Shown here: positions 47,585 through 57,617 of the stretch, piece by piece
How the letters are laid out: the number at the start of each line of letters is the position of its first letter
Position numbering within the stretch: the stretch's first letter is position 1
NCBI GenBank assembly: GCA_029717555.1
Contig: JAMDHS010000099.1
Span: 1-64,000, forward strand
From: Peribolospora baueri
Taxonomy: Eukaryota; Basidiomycota; Peribolosporomycetes; Peribolosporales; Peribolosporaceae
DNA length: 64,000 bases
Direction of reading: 5' to 3'
Position numbers and translations under genes: made by a program
The notes under the pieces: model-generated
Database searches by the model: none
The model's input: only the letters and a program-made list of their open reading frames with translations
What the model was told of the DNA's origin: nothing

Positions 47585-50194
47585 ATGGCCAGCGAATCGA
47601 TGTACGCCCCGTCTTCGGGCCTTTCCGCGCAAAACGGTCACGAGGCTGGCCTGGGAGAAGATGGCGCCGTACCCCCCAACCTCCACTTGAAGAAGAAGCT
47701 TCTTTATATCTCGGGAATTCTGCAATCGACTACCGACAAGGAGCTCGCAAATGTGTTTGAGAAATGCCTTCCCGTCAGGTGAGACCGCATGGAGCACTTT
47801 GAGCGTGAAGACCTTCGTGTATGATGCGAACGCTCATGGCCATTACGTTCATATAGGCTCAATATCAAGCGCGATGGCAATGACAGCGCCCAAACGACGG
47901 GGACGGTGGAGTTTCAAGATTTTCCGAAAGGTAGGTGGTCTCTACTGTTCTGACGGTCGCTTCACCATACCTCCGTTCTGCTGAGCTCATTCGTATGTCA
48001 CCCCCTGACCGGCAGCTGAAAAGGCGTACGCTACCCTTCGCCCGGTTCCTTTGGCACTGTCGATGAATGAATCGGGAGAGGACCCCAAGCCCGCGGCGCG
48101 GCCTCGTCTAGTCAAACAACTGCCGCCCATCGACGACGCCAAGCTCTTCGATCTTTTCAGACCGTTCGGCCCATTGGCGAGCGCAAGATGCATTCTCACG
48201 AATCCGCTAGGACAGTACACAGGGTTCAGAGGCATGGCGGTAATCGAGTATTGGGACGAGGAGAATGCTCAAGACGCGGAGAGGGAAATGGTAGGTAGCT
48301 TTGTCTGGCCATTTTTTTTATCCTGACCCTCACCTCTTCTGTTTAACATCGCCTGTGGTTCGTCATCCTCTCTGCAGCATTGTGCCGATGTTGATGGGAA
48401 GACAATGTGAGCTGCGCTTCTGTGCTCTTTCTTCTTTTCTCCCTTCCTTTCCCTGTCTGATTATTTCTCTCCTCTACGCTTTGCGTGCAATCCAGAGCTA
48501 TCAGCATCTACCAGCCCAGACGGCCAAGCGGACAGGAGTTTTCCCCTTCCGCCACTCCGTTTGTGCCTGGCGGCATGGTGAGTAGTCATGCGCCACCAAA
48601 AGGATGTCTTTATTCTTTCGGCTTACAACTCCCATGCGTGCTTCCCTTTTCAGAATGCCAACGCACCGCCCTTCTCCCCGCCGCTCGGGAGTCAAGCATC
48701 CATTCACGCCCTTCCTCCTGGTCACCCACAGCAGGGGCCAACTGTTCCGGTGCCCGGCACGAACCTGCAATATTCGCCGGCGGCGGCGACGTACGTCGAT
48801 CCGTGCAACCTTTTCTGCAAGAACCTTGATCCCAACTTGACTTCCAACGACCTCTTCGCCGCTTTCAAGTCGTTTGGGACGATCGTCTCGGCCCGCGTCA
48901 TGCGCGACAGTAACGGCAATTCGCGCGAGTTTGGTTTCGTTTCCTTCCACCAGGCCGAGCATGCTGCTCGTGCCTTGCGGGCAATGAACGGGACGTTGTT
49001 GGGGAACAGGCAGGTGACGATCCGACTTCATGAGCCGAAAAAGATGCGTCAAGAAAAACTGGCGCAGAAGTTTGGCAGTTCTTCTGACACAAACGGAGGC
49101 CGGAGTCCATCGGGGGAAGAGGCCAATAGTTCCGAGTGCTCTTCGCCGTCTGGTACTCCGCCTCCCGGCTCCACCAAGTCTAGCCGGAGAGCCTCCAACA
49201 CGTACTTCAAGTCGGCCGTGGTGAACAGCAGCGAGAGCGTTCCAGATGCGGAGTATTTGTCGGCCACTCCGGCGGTGCAGAAGGAAGCCATGGGTCGACA
49301 GCTCTCCTCTGACGCTTCGTCCATTGCCCCTTCCGTGGCTGGCTCTGGGTCTGAGCGGGATCGGCTCCATGCAGCTGTAGCGCGCGAGGCTCCGGGCTCG
49401 CAAGTTGAGGAAATCACTGAGCTCTTGGTCTCGCTTCCGAAGCGAGAGCGGGCGTTGTGCCTGTTCAACCCGGAGGTTTTGCGCGCGAAGATTGCCGAGG
49501 CGAGGGAGGTTCTGGAGATCACGGGCGAGGACGATGAACGCGCTTCTGTACCTCCACCGAGTGTCAAAGCCGTCAAGGCCGAGCCCAAGGCCGAGCCCTC
49601 TTCCTCTCCCAGTGCTCCATCGGAGCGGCCGCCCTCGCCCGGCGCTTCTCAACCGCATACTCTTTCCTCTCTGGCTAAGCTACCGGCCGCGGAGATCATC
49701 AAGTTGGCCTCCCGTCCTCAACCCACGTCGGGACCGGGACTGCCTCTGCCCAAAGCCGACCCCGCAGTCGTGCGCGAGACAGACGCGTTCGTCGACTCGC
49801 TCGAGGGCAAGCCACCTCACGAGCAAAAGCAGAAGTTGGGCGAGAAGCTTTTCAAGGTTGTCAAGGTGAGTTTCGCCTGCGGTGGTGGGTCGTAGTGAGC
49901 TCCTTTTCTGACGCAGGCTTCTTCGTGTATATCCGAACCTTCTTCATGTCCAGTCTTTCGGCGTCAAGCCAGCGGTGAGTTCTTCCAAGTTTGTGGATTT
50001 TGGCTTGAAGCCCATATCTCACAGTTATTCCCTCACCGGCGCCCTCTTCGCTCGTTTTCACCCTCTCGTTGCATTTACAGCCCAAGATCACCATCTCTCT
50101 CCTCGATAGCGAGGATCTTCGCGCCCTTGCGCATCTGATGAACGAGTACCCGGAAGCCCTCAAGGAAAAGGTCTTGCTCGGCCTGCAGAAGTGA
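47585..50194 (+). CDS. Rrm4-like RNA-binding protein with three RRMs and MLLE, 666 aa
   Basis: In Ustilago maydis, Rrm4 links mRNAs to endosomes moving on microtubules through Upa1-MLLE contacts. Exons 47585-47778, 47857-47930, 48016-48290, 48378-48406, 48496-48577, 48654-49865, 49954-49974 and 50081-50194 give 667 codons with stop. RRM1 (LLYISGILQSTTDKELANVF) and RRM2 (RPFGPLASARCILTNPLGQY) come first. RRM3 is the most conserved: YVDPCNLFCKNLDPNLTSND, FGFVSFHQAEHA, then RLHEPKKMRQEKLA. Near residue 500 a first MLLE-like segment (ALCLFNPEVLRAKIAEAREV) appears. The C-terminal MLLE (LGEKLFKVVK, KITISLLDSEDL, NEYPEALKEKV) is split by a 21-base exon. Domain order and RRM3 wording are those of Rrm4. 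Confidence 0.9.
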
Positions 50195-50863
50195 TGATTA
50201 CCTGTCTAGTCTCGGATTGGAGTCTCGATCTTCTCTAGCTTTTCGGATACGGCATTCCTTCCTTTGCTTTCTCGGCGAATTGCCCTTCCCAGTAGCCATA
50301 CCCTTCCATTCGAGCCAGCCACACACTATCATTCTGCGCCCTACGGAAATCATATCAATTTAATCTCTTGTTCGATTGGCACCTACGTTGCCACATCGTT
50401 TTGACGACCGTGGACCAGTAAAGGCAGTCAGTGCCGTACTGGTTGCGGGGAAGCGTGGCCATGCTGAAGGCGGGTAGTATGCGTGCTTTCCTTCTCTGAC
50501 GTCTTGCGGCCATCTCTCCCTCTCTTCTTCTTCTTCCTGTTTCCCTCGCTGTCTTATCTCACCTCCGCAAATGTTTGTCCGCTTATTTTTAACCTCTCCA
50601 TGACCATCGCCATCGTGACCATAGTACTATAACCACAAACCCGACCCCAGTCGCGTTTGCGTTACCCAAGACGGCAGGTCTGCGACGCCGCAGAATAGCT
50701 GGAGGAAAGAAAAAGATGGGTTCATGTGATATCCATTCAAGAAAATGCCCGCGAGGGGACGCCTACGTAGCGACGCAATAAGACAGGCCATATCACGTCC
50801 GCTTGCTTGATCGATGAGCTCTCGATGACGATCGAGGAGGTCGAGTCCAGTGGACGACAGATG
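50195..50863. other. Convergent intergenic region
   Basis: This lies between the Rrm4-like gene (+) and NF-YA (-). No gene or RNA recognised; one short CTT run near 50523-50540. Confidence 0.5.
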
Positions 50864-53242
50864 CTAACTATCGACGGCGGCGGCGGCTTGCGCTTCTTTT
50901 CTCCCCTCACTCGCCTCGACGGACGACGGCAAGGGCGGACTCGGTCCGCCGGGTCCATCTTTCTCCTTCTCCGCTCCCGCCCTCGCCTGCATCTGACCGC
51001 CCGTCCGCTCCTCCCCTTTCCCTCCCGTCTCCTTCTCCACCCGCTCCAACCTCTCCTCCCCCTCCTCCCTTTCCTCCCGCTCTTCCCTTTCCTTCTCCCT
51101 TTCCTCCTCCTCCCTTTCCCTCTCTTTCTCCTTCTCCCTCTCCCTCTTCTCCCTCTCCTCCTTTTCCCGAATCTCCTCCGCCGTCAGGAACCGCCCGCTG
51201 GGTCCTCGCGGACGACGCATCGCGTGGGCGTGCCGGCTCTCGTGCAGGTACGTCTTACCCGGCAATTTTCCTGGCACACCGCCGCCGCCTCCTCCCGTCC
51301 CCATCCCCGTCCCCATCCCCGGTCCCATCGCGCTCGAGCCTCCTCCACCCGAGCCGCCCACCACACCTCCCGCACCCCCGGCTGTGAACCCGTTCCCACC
51401 ACCAACGCCGGCGAGCGCGCCACCGAGACAGGCCAAGAGCGCCTCGGGCACCTCTTCCCCGTTCCTCCTCAGCCTCTCCGCCTCGTCCCGCCGCCGCTCC
51501 TCCGCCCGGGCCTTGGCGGCACGCCGCTTAAGGATGCGGTGATACTGCTTCGCGTTCACGTACAGCGGCTCGTCCTCGGTTCGCTGCTGCGAGGCGAGCG
51601 GGCTGGGCAGAGACGCGGCCGGCGCCGGGCCGGGGGCGGAAGAGGCGGACGGGAGATCACCGAAGGAGACCGTTGCGTCGGCGATCAGTCCGTCGCCTCC
51701 TCCTCCACCGGAAGACGGCAAGGAAAAAGAAGACCTCCCGTCCCCGCCGTCACCTTCTGACCCCTCCTCGCCGAATGCTGCTGGCCACCCCTCTTCGCCC
51801 TCGTCCGCCGACGCTCTCCTCCCGCTGCCGGCGGTCCCATTCGGCCCAAGCTCGCCAGGCTTCTTGTGCTTCTTCGCCTTCCCTCCTCGAGCCTTTGTCT
51901 TCCTCCCCGCTGCCTCTCCCGCTTCCCCACTTCCTTGCTCGGACACGACGTTCCCTTCCATCACTCCCTCACCATACTCATGTCCCTCTCCCTCCGCCGC
52001 TCCAAGGAGCTGCTGACCGGAAGCCAGTCTGCCGGGAGAGAGGACGGATTGACCAAGGTCGTCGATGACGGAGCCGGAGGCGGGCCCTCTGCGTTTCCTC
52101 TTCTTTGAAGTCGCACCCGATGCGGCACCAGTGAAGCCTTGTGCAGGAGCAGCACCGGCAGCAAGGGCAGGCGAGGCAGACGCAGAGGAAGCACCAGAAC
52201 CGCTGCTGGCGGTGTGGACGGCTTGGCCCGCGCCTGCGGGATATGTGCCGGCCATTGCCGCCGCCGCCGCCGCCGCTGCAGCTGCCGCGGCGGCAGTGTT
52301 CATGGCCGTGGCGGAAGGGTCAACGAAAGAAGTTGTGGAGGACTGCGGTGCTGGCGGGCCGGCGCCGGCTGGATGGAAGGAGTCGTCGGTCAGCGCCGCA
52401 GTTAGCGGACCGCCAGCACCGGGGGACGGTTGGGCAGTGGTGGGTGGAGCAGCGACGTGTCGGTGGTGAGGGTGAGGGTGGTGCTGGGAGGCCTGAAAAG
52501 CAGCCTGCCACTGTGCCTGTGCCTGCGCCTGTGCATGAGCATGTGCCTGAGCCTCGAGCTGCTGCTGTTGTGAGAACTGCGGGTGCGGGGAGAATCCTTG
52601 AGGGGCGGGGGCGACGGACGCGCCTGAGCTCGGGTGTCGAGCGTGCTCAGGGGTGTAGGCGGTGGGGGCAAACGGGTTGATATGCGTGTATGCCTGGAAA
52701 TAGATCAGGCGAAGAAATGTAAATGGTGGAAAGGGAGTGAGCGTGATGAGGATGGCAAGCGAGATGGACGAATCAGCGCGGCTTCCATGATAGCATCGTG
52801 GGTCACGGCAGCTCACCTGTGGACCCATATGTTGAGTATATGAGGCTTGCCGTGGCGTCACCTCCCCAACGGCCGCCGTTCCTCCTGGTCCGACAACATG
52901 TGCATCGCCGCCGCCGGCATGAGGATGCTGGTGATGCTGCTGCTGTTGTTGTTGGTGTTGTTGTTGTTGCTGCTGCTGCTGCGTAGCGGTGAGGTGCTGC
53001 TGTGAGGAAGAGGAGTAATGCGCCAAGGAGGGATTGTGGTAGAGGGCAGGCGGATAGTGAAGGGGCTGGTCGGCGTGGCGGGGGAAAGCTTGTTGGTCGT
53101 GGTGATGAGCGAGGGGGGGTGGAGCCGAGGTGGACAAGGGGTGAGGTTGGGCTAAGTAGGGCTGACCAAGGACAATGGGGTCGTAGCTCGCTGCAGACCC
53201 TCCGCCAGCACTGGGTTGCTGGGGTTGATGAGGGTGTTGCAT
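50864..53242 (-). CDS. HAP2: CCAAT-binding factor NF-YA/HAP2 with expanded core linker, 751 aa
   Basis: This is the sequence-specific subunit of the CCAAT-binding complex. Exons 52817-53242 and 50864-52693 (minus) give 752 codons with stop. The intron is in frame and could be missed. The start (MQHPHQPQQPSAGGG) is followed by Gln and His runs, a run of 14 Ala, and a basic KKRKRR. The subunit-interaction helix reads EPLYVNAKQYHRILKRRAAK. The DNA-binding part reads YLHESRHAHAMRRPRGPSGR. In most NF-YA proteins about 18 residues separate KRR from YLHESRH; here there are about 90, mostly Gly/Ala/Met. A charged Glu/Arg helix (EEREKREREKEKEREREEEE) follows the core. No convincing intron explains the insertion. 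Confidence 0.92.
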   Translation of the reverse strand: MQHPHQPQQPSAGGGSAASYDPIVLGQPYLAQPHPLSTSAPPPLAHHHDQQAFPRHADQPLHYPPALYHNPSLAHYSSSSQQHLTATQQQQQQQQHQQQQQQHHQHPHAGGGDAHVVGPGGTAAVGEVTPRQASYTQHMGPQVSCRDPRCYHGSRADSSISLAILITLTPFPPFTFLRLIYFQAYTHINPFAPTAYTPEHARHPSSGASVAPAPQGFSPHPQFSQQQQLEAQAHAHAQAQAQAQWQAAFQASQHHPHPHHRHVAAPPTTAQPSPGAGGPLTAALTDDSFHPAGAGPPAPQSSTTSFVDPSATAMNTAAAAAAAAAAAAAMAGTYPAGAGQAVHTASSGSGASSASASPALAAGAAPAQGFTGAASGATSKKRKRRGPASGSVIDDLGQSVLSPGRLASGQQLLGAAEGEGHEYGEGVMEGNVVSEQGSGEAGEAAGRKTKARGGKAKKHKKPGELGPNGTAGSGRRASADEGEEGWPAAFGEEGSEGDGGDGRSSFSLPSSGGGGGDGLIADATVSFGDLPSASSAPGPAPAASLPSPLASQQRTEDEPLYVNAKQYHRILKRRAAKARAEERRRDEAERLRRNGEEVPEALLACLGGALAGVGGGNGFTAGGAGGVVGGSGGGGSSAMGPGMGTGMGTGGGGGGVPGKLPGKTYLHESRHAHAMRRPRGPSGRFLTAEEIREKEEREKREREKEKEREREEEEREKEREEREEREEGEERLERVEKETGGKGEERTGGQMQARAGAEKEKDGPGGPSPPLPSSVEASEGRKEAQAAAAVDS

Positions 53243-54022
53243 GGCGGAGAGGCCGAGGTGCTGCCCGCCTACGCCAGGCACGCGCGCATGCACACGACTG
53301 ACGTTGCAGACCTGCCCTTCCGCGGTGGCGCAGCGAAATAGAGCAAGACAACCAATATGAGCATTACAGTAGGGAAGGCAGACAAGGCGAGGAAGAAGGG
53401 GGAAGGGGAAGGAATCTTCGTGCTGTTCAGTTGACTCACCTCTCTGTCTTTTTCTCACCTCCACGTGCCGCCGACGTCGAAGGCCGGTGAAGGAGTGAAG
53501 AAGGCGAAGCGAGAAAAATGAAAGAAGGATTGTGCCTAACTAAAGTGGACTGGGGCAAGGTGAGAGGGGCGGAAGAAGCGGTGGTCTGGTCGTCGTCGCG
53601 TTGAAGGTGAAGGCGAGCGGCAGACAGCGTTGGTCGTCGTTGTTGCTTCCCTTCAGCAGCCGGAGCAGCGACCAGGGGCACTCAAGCCTGCTTCGTCGTC
53701 AAGAGAGACGCACCCGCTCGTCTCCGCCGTCAGCCCTTGTCCTTCGTTCCGTTTCGCTGTGAGCTCTTTGCCAATGACGCTCGAGTCGAAATGGTGTTCC
53801 GAAGAAATGACGCTGGCGTCAGGAAGATGTGACCCGCGGACGATGATCGATTTAAGGCCAAGACTTTCGTGAACGCGGAGATGGGCGCGCGGGAGCGGGG
53901 TTTTGGCCACACCACCTTATCGGCCAGCTGCGGAGATGAACTCGTGTGCGAGAGCCTGGCTTGAGGCACCTATAGGTGGCCGCGAACCGCTCAGACGGCT
54001 CGTCTCCATCTCCAATTCCGCC
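53243..54022. promoter_or_regulatory. Divergent promoter of NF-YA and TBC genes
   Basis: No gene called. The NF-YA side has splice-like signals (acceptor near 53308-53310), so a 5' UTR intron is likely. An in-frame ATG at 53936 is an alternative start for the TBC gene. Confidence 0.45.
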
Positions 54023-57000
54023 ATGGGCAGCGCAGATCAGCAGCCAAACATCCCATGTCCATCACCCATTGGGCGGAGAGTCAACGCGGCCATCGCCGAG
54101 CGGGACTTGGACACTCTCAGGGCTCTCAGCGCCGCCCCTGGCGGGTTCGGTCTCGACGCCGAGGTGAGGGCCAGGGCTTGGTGAGTTGGCGTCCAAGACG
54201 AGGCGAGTGCAGCGCAAAGGTTCAAACAGGGAAGGAAATAGCGAAGCTTAATGCACATACTTTTTTTTCTTCTTTACAGGCACTTTCTACTCCACCTGCC
54301 CCCTCCCCTTTCTTTGCACGTACGGCCCACCTTGGAAGCAGACGACGTTGACATCCCACCAGTAGCCGGCTTTTCCATCGCAAGTCTTCCCCATGAATCC
54401 CAATCTCCAGACGGAACCGAGGATGAGCTCGGGGAAGCCGCCTTTAAGCGAAATCGGAAGACTGAGCAGGTCAGCGACGCGCTGGCAGACGTGGACAAGG
54501 AGACACAATGCGAGGAGCCACAGATGCCGAACGAGCGGCCGACGTATTCCCGCTCGTCGAGCAAGCACGACCAACTCCGACGCTCCCTCGACGATGACCC
54601 AACTACATACGCCACCATCCTCCCACCCTCTCTCGCTCGCCTACCGCCTCACAGGGACGAAGCGCAGGTCAAGCTGGACGTGGATCGCAGCTTTTTCGGC
54701 GTCGGTAGGGAAGAGGAGACGGAAGAGGAGGGTTTGGAAGAAGAGGCAGAGGATGGCGATACAGCTGCGTGTTCAGGGACCGCGTCGTCCATTTCGGATT
54801 CAAGAAGCGTGAGCAAGGAGGAAGAAGGAGGCGACGCCCGGGGCAGCCCATCATCATCGTCCAACCTCTCATCGCCTTCACCGCATCCAGCCGGGGTCCG
54901 TCAAGCGCGACGACGAAGCAGCGAGAAGAGGAAGCAAAAAGCAGAGGAGGAGCGTGCGGTGAGGAGGGAACAGCTGTACGCCATCATCGTGGGCGTGCTT
55001 AGACGGAGGTCTGCGCTTAGTTATTTTCAGGTGAGGCAGTAAGGAGACATCGATTGGAAGGGAGACGCGAAGAGACGACTTCATTGTCGCTTCGCATCGT
55101 GATTCACTTTTCTGCGTTGAGTCGCGGGAATGGTGTGGGGGAGGCATAACGGAAATTCTTCCGCCGGATAGTTCAGTCCGGCCCTCTGCTCCGCTCACAC
55201 TGCCTCTTGCTTGCTGTCTACTCGCAACGTTTATGGACGTCATGTACACGCAGGGTTACCATGACATCGTGTCAGTTCTCTTGCTGGCGTTATACCCCTA
55301 CACCTCCCTTCCACCGTCATCGTCATCGCCGCCATCACCCGCAGATCCCCATCCAACGTTCCTTGCCACTCCGGCCGCCAACGGCCAGATCCACTTCGAT
55401 CCCTCCCATCACCGCCTCCATCGCCGACAGGAAGCACTAGCCCGCGTCCTTCCTGCCGCCGAGCGCCTCTCGCTCCACTTTGTGAGGGACAGCATGGGCG
55501 CAGGCTTGGACCCCGTCCTGGGACAGTTGAAGTGGGTGTTTCCCGTTTATCGACACTCAGATTCGCGATGCCTCAAATGTTCGTGCCGGGCCCTGGTCTG
55601 GGCGCGGAGTTGAGTGCTTAGTCCCCCTTTGCTAATCGCTTTCTCGTCTTTTCCCCTCCCGCCAATGCAGGCTTGTAAGAAACGTGCTCCGGCTTGCGGA
55701 CCCCGACCTGGCGTCCTTGGTGGAACTGTGAGCCGACGTCCCCGGTCTCTTATTTCTGCCGTCCTCGTCCGTCGGTACGGCGTTTAGTATCTTCTTCCTG
55801 TCGATCCCTTTGTTGACAATATGGCCCTTCGCGTCCCGATCGCAGTTCCTCTCCGCTACCTTACTTCGCTCTCTCCTGGGTGCTCACCCTGCTCTCGCAC
55901 GACCTCCCCTCTTCCCCTTCTCCTTGCGCCTCCGCCCCTCCATCATGCGCCTCATCGCCGTCTAACGCCACATGGACCCAGAACCAAAGGAAAGAGGCAA
56001 GCCGGGAAGGAGTAGAGGCTTCTTCCGCTGCGGAGGGGAAGACGAGCCCACCTCGGGTCGTCGAGAGGCTGTTCGACTTCTTCCTCGCTTGGGGCCCCGC
56101 GAGCGTCCTCTATTTCTGTGTGGCTGTGAGTGTTGTCTCGCACCGTTGCGAACATGCTGTGGCCGCTGCTCATCTCGTCCTCGTCCTTTTCACCTCCTCG
56201 CCTTACGTCATCACCGCCGGCCTTCCCTACCATGCTCTCACGCATCTCTGCTCCCTTCTACAGCTCATCCTGGCCAAGAAGCGCGAGCTAGACGTGCTCG
56301 ATCGGGACGGGTCGGACGACGCTGCGTTGTTGCACAACGCGCTCGGAAAGATGCCAAGGATCGTATTGGACTACGAAGCTGGGGCGGAGGTGCGCGGTGA
56401 TGAAGGACAGCCAGAGGGGTCGTGTGGGAGAGGTAAGGGAGGAGGGAAAGGCGAGGAACACGGCCCGGAACACGTGAATGAAGGCTCGAAAGATGATGCG
56501 GTGGGACGAGATGGGAGGAAAGGAGAGGATGAAGAGCAGCGTGAAGAGGAGCAGAGCGCGGTGTCGGCCCTGTATTCCGACCCGGACGTCTACCCTCCCT
56601 CCTCCCCTCTTCCCTCGTCCTTCCTCTCGACCCGCGCCTCCACCCTCTCGAACCACGACGACTCCTCCGCCCCTTCTCTTCCCGACGCTCCCTTCTCCAT
56701 CCCACTCTGCATGCTCTTCGCTTCCGCCCTCGAGCTTCGCCGACGCTTCCCGTTGGACTCGGAAGAGGTGGGCGGTAGGAAGGTCATGGGCCCCAAGAGC
56801 GTACTATGGGGCTGGGAGGAGATCGAGCGGTCGTCACTCTCACTGGACGAAGAGATTGGAGGCGGCGGGGACAGGGCAGGTGATGGATCGGCGGTGGAGA
56901 GGATGGAGCTGGGGACGGGGAAACAAGGCGGACGGGAGGAGGCGGCGGCGGGGGATTGCCGGGGCGTGTCTCGACTAAGCGCCATAGACTGGAGCGAACT

Positions 57001-57409
57001 GGACGCGTCGGCGGAACGCACGGTGGGCGAGACATTTTCCATGGTCCTCGATCCATACCCTACCCCGCCTCCTTCGCCGCCGCCTCCGCTCGACGACGAC
57101 GAGGAGGAGCCCGAGAAAGCGCGTCGCGTAAGGGACAAGCGAAAGAAGCGATCTCGCGCTGCCTCCTCCTCTCGCGATGAGTCGATCGACCGCGCTGCTC
57201 GCGTCGTCCGATGGACGGCGATCGTCGTTGGCGTAGCCAGCGTCGGTATGGCACTGTACGCGCACAGCTACGCCTCGAACGGCGCTGGCGGAGGCGGGGA
57301 CGCCAGTGCCGGGTTCGGTACGGAGGCAGCTAGGAGGGCTTGGAAGGTCTTAGGCGCTTGGGCGGGCGTCGGGGCGGCGATGACGAGAATGACGGACGTC
57401 GCCGGTTGA
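54023..57409 (+). CDS. TBC1D20/Gyp8-like Rab GTPase-activating protein, 889 aa
   Basis: It accelerates GTP hydrolysis by Rab1/Ypt1-type GTPases at the ER. Exons 54023-54180, 54280-55030, 55254-55531, 55671-55727, 55846-56125 and 56264-57409 give 890 codons with stop. TBC motifs in order: RARAWHFLLHL, the arginine-finger box QVKLDVDRSFF (I/L-x-x-D-x-x-R), the glutamine box YFQGYHDIVS, LSLHFVRDSMG, YFALSWVLTLLSHD and RLFDFFLAWGPASVLYFCVA. About 100 acidic/Ser-rich residues separate the Arg and Gln boxes. A C-terminal hydrophobic segment (IVVGVASVGMALYA) before the last 45 residues fits the ER tail anchor of TBC1D20. The fifth intron (56126-56263) is in frame and easy to read through. Confidence 0.9.
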
Positions 57410-57617
57410 ACGAAACTAGCTAGCTAGCTGATCGCGAGCGAGGTTCGTGGTGTGCTTCGCATCGATCGCTCTTCCACCGCGATGCACAGGAGTTAGACCG
57501 TGATCCTTGCTTTTTCGAGCTCAGGTCCGGGGCGGTCTTCTAAAGAATGTACTAGTACGCGGAAGGGAGAGGAGAGTAATCGTTCGCATCAGGCCCCCTC
57601 TGGCTGATTCCGCATCG

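Noticed and set aside
50864-52700. Bidirectional long open frames over NF-YA
   Set aside because: GC-rich low-complexity codons keep the opposite strand free of stops. Only the minus strand carries the NF-YA motifs.
52694-52816. A hydrophobic stretch (LAILITLTPFPPFTFLRLIY) in NF-YA read as a membrane helix
   Set aside because: It is an in-frame intron with a GTGAGC donor and TTTCCAG acceptor. NF-YA is a soluble nuclear factor.
56126-56263. Hydrophobic VLVLFTSSPYVITAGL in the TBC gene read as a membrane segment
   Set aside because: It is bounded by GTGAGT and CTACAG, and its removal gives the conserved FCVALILAKKREL of the family.
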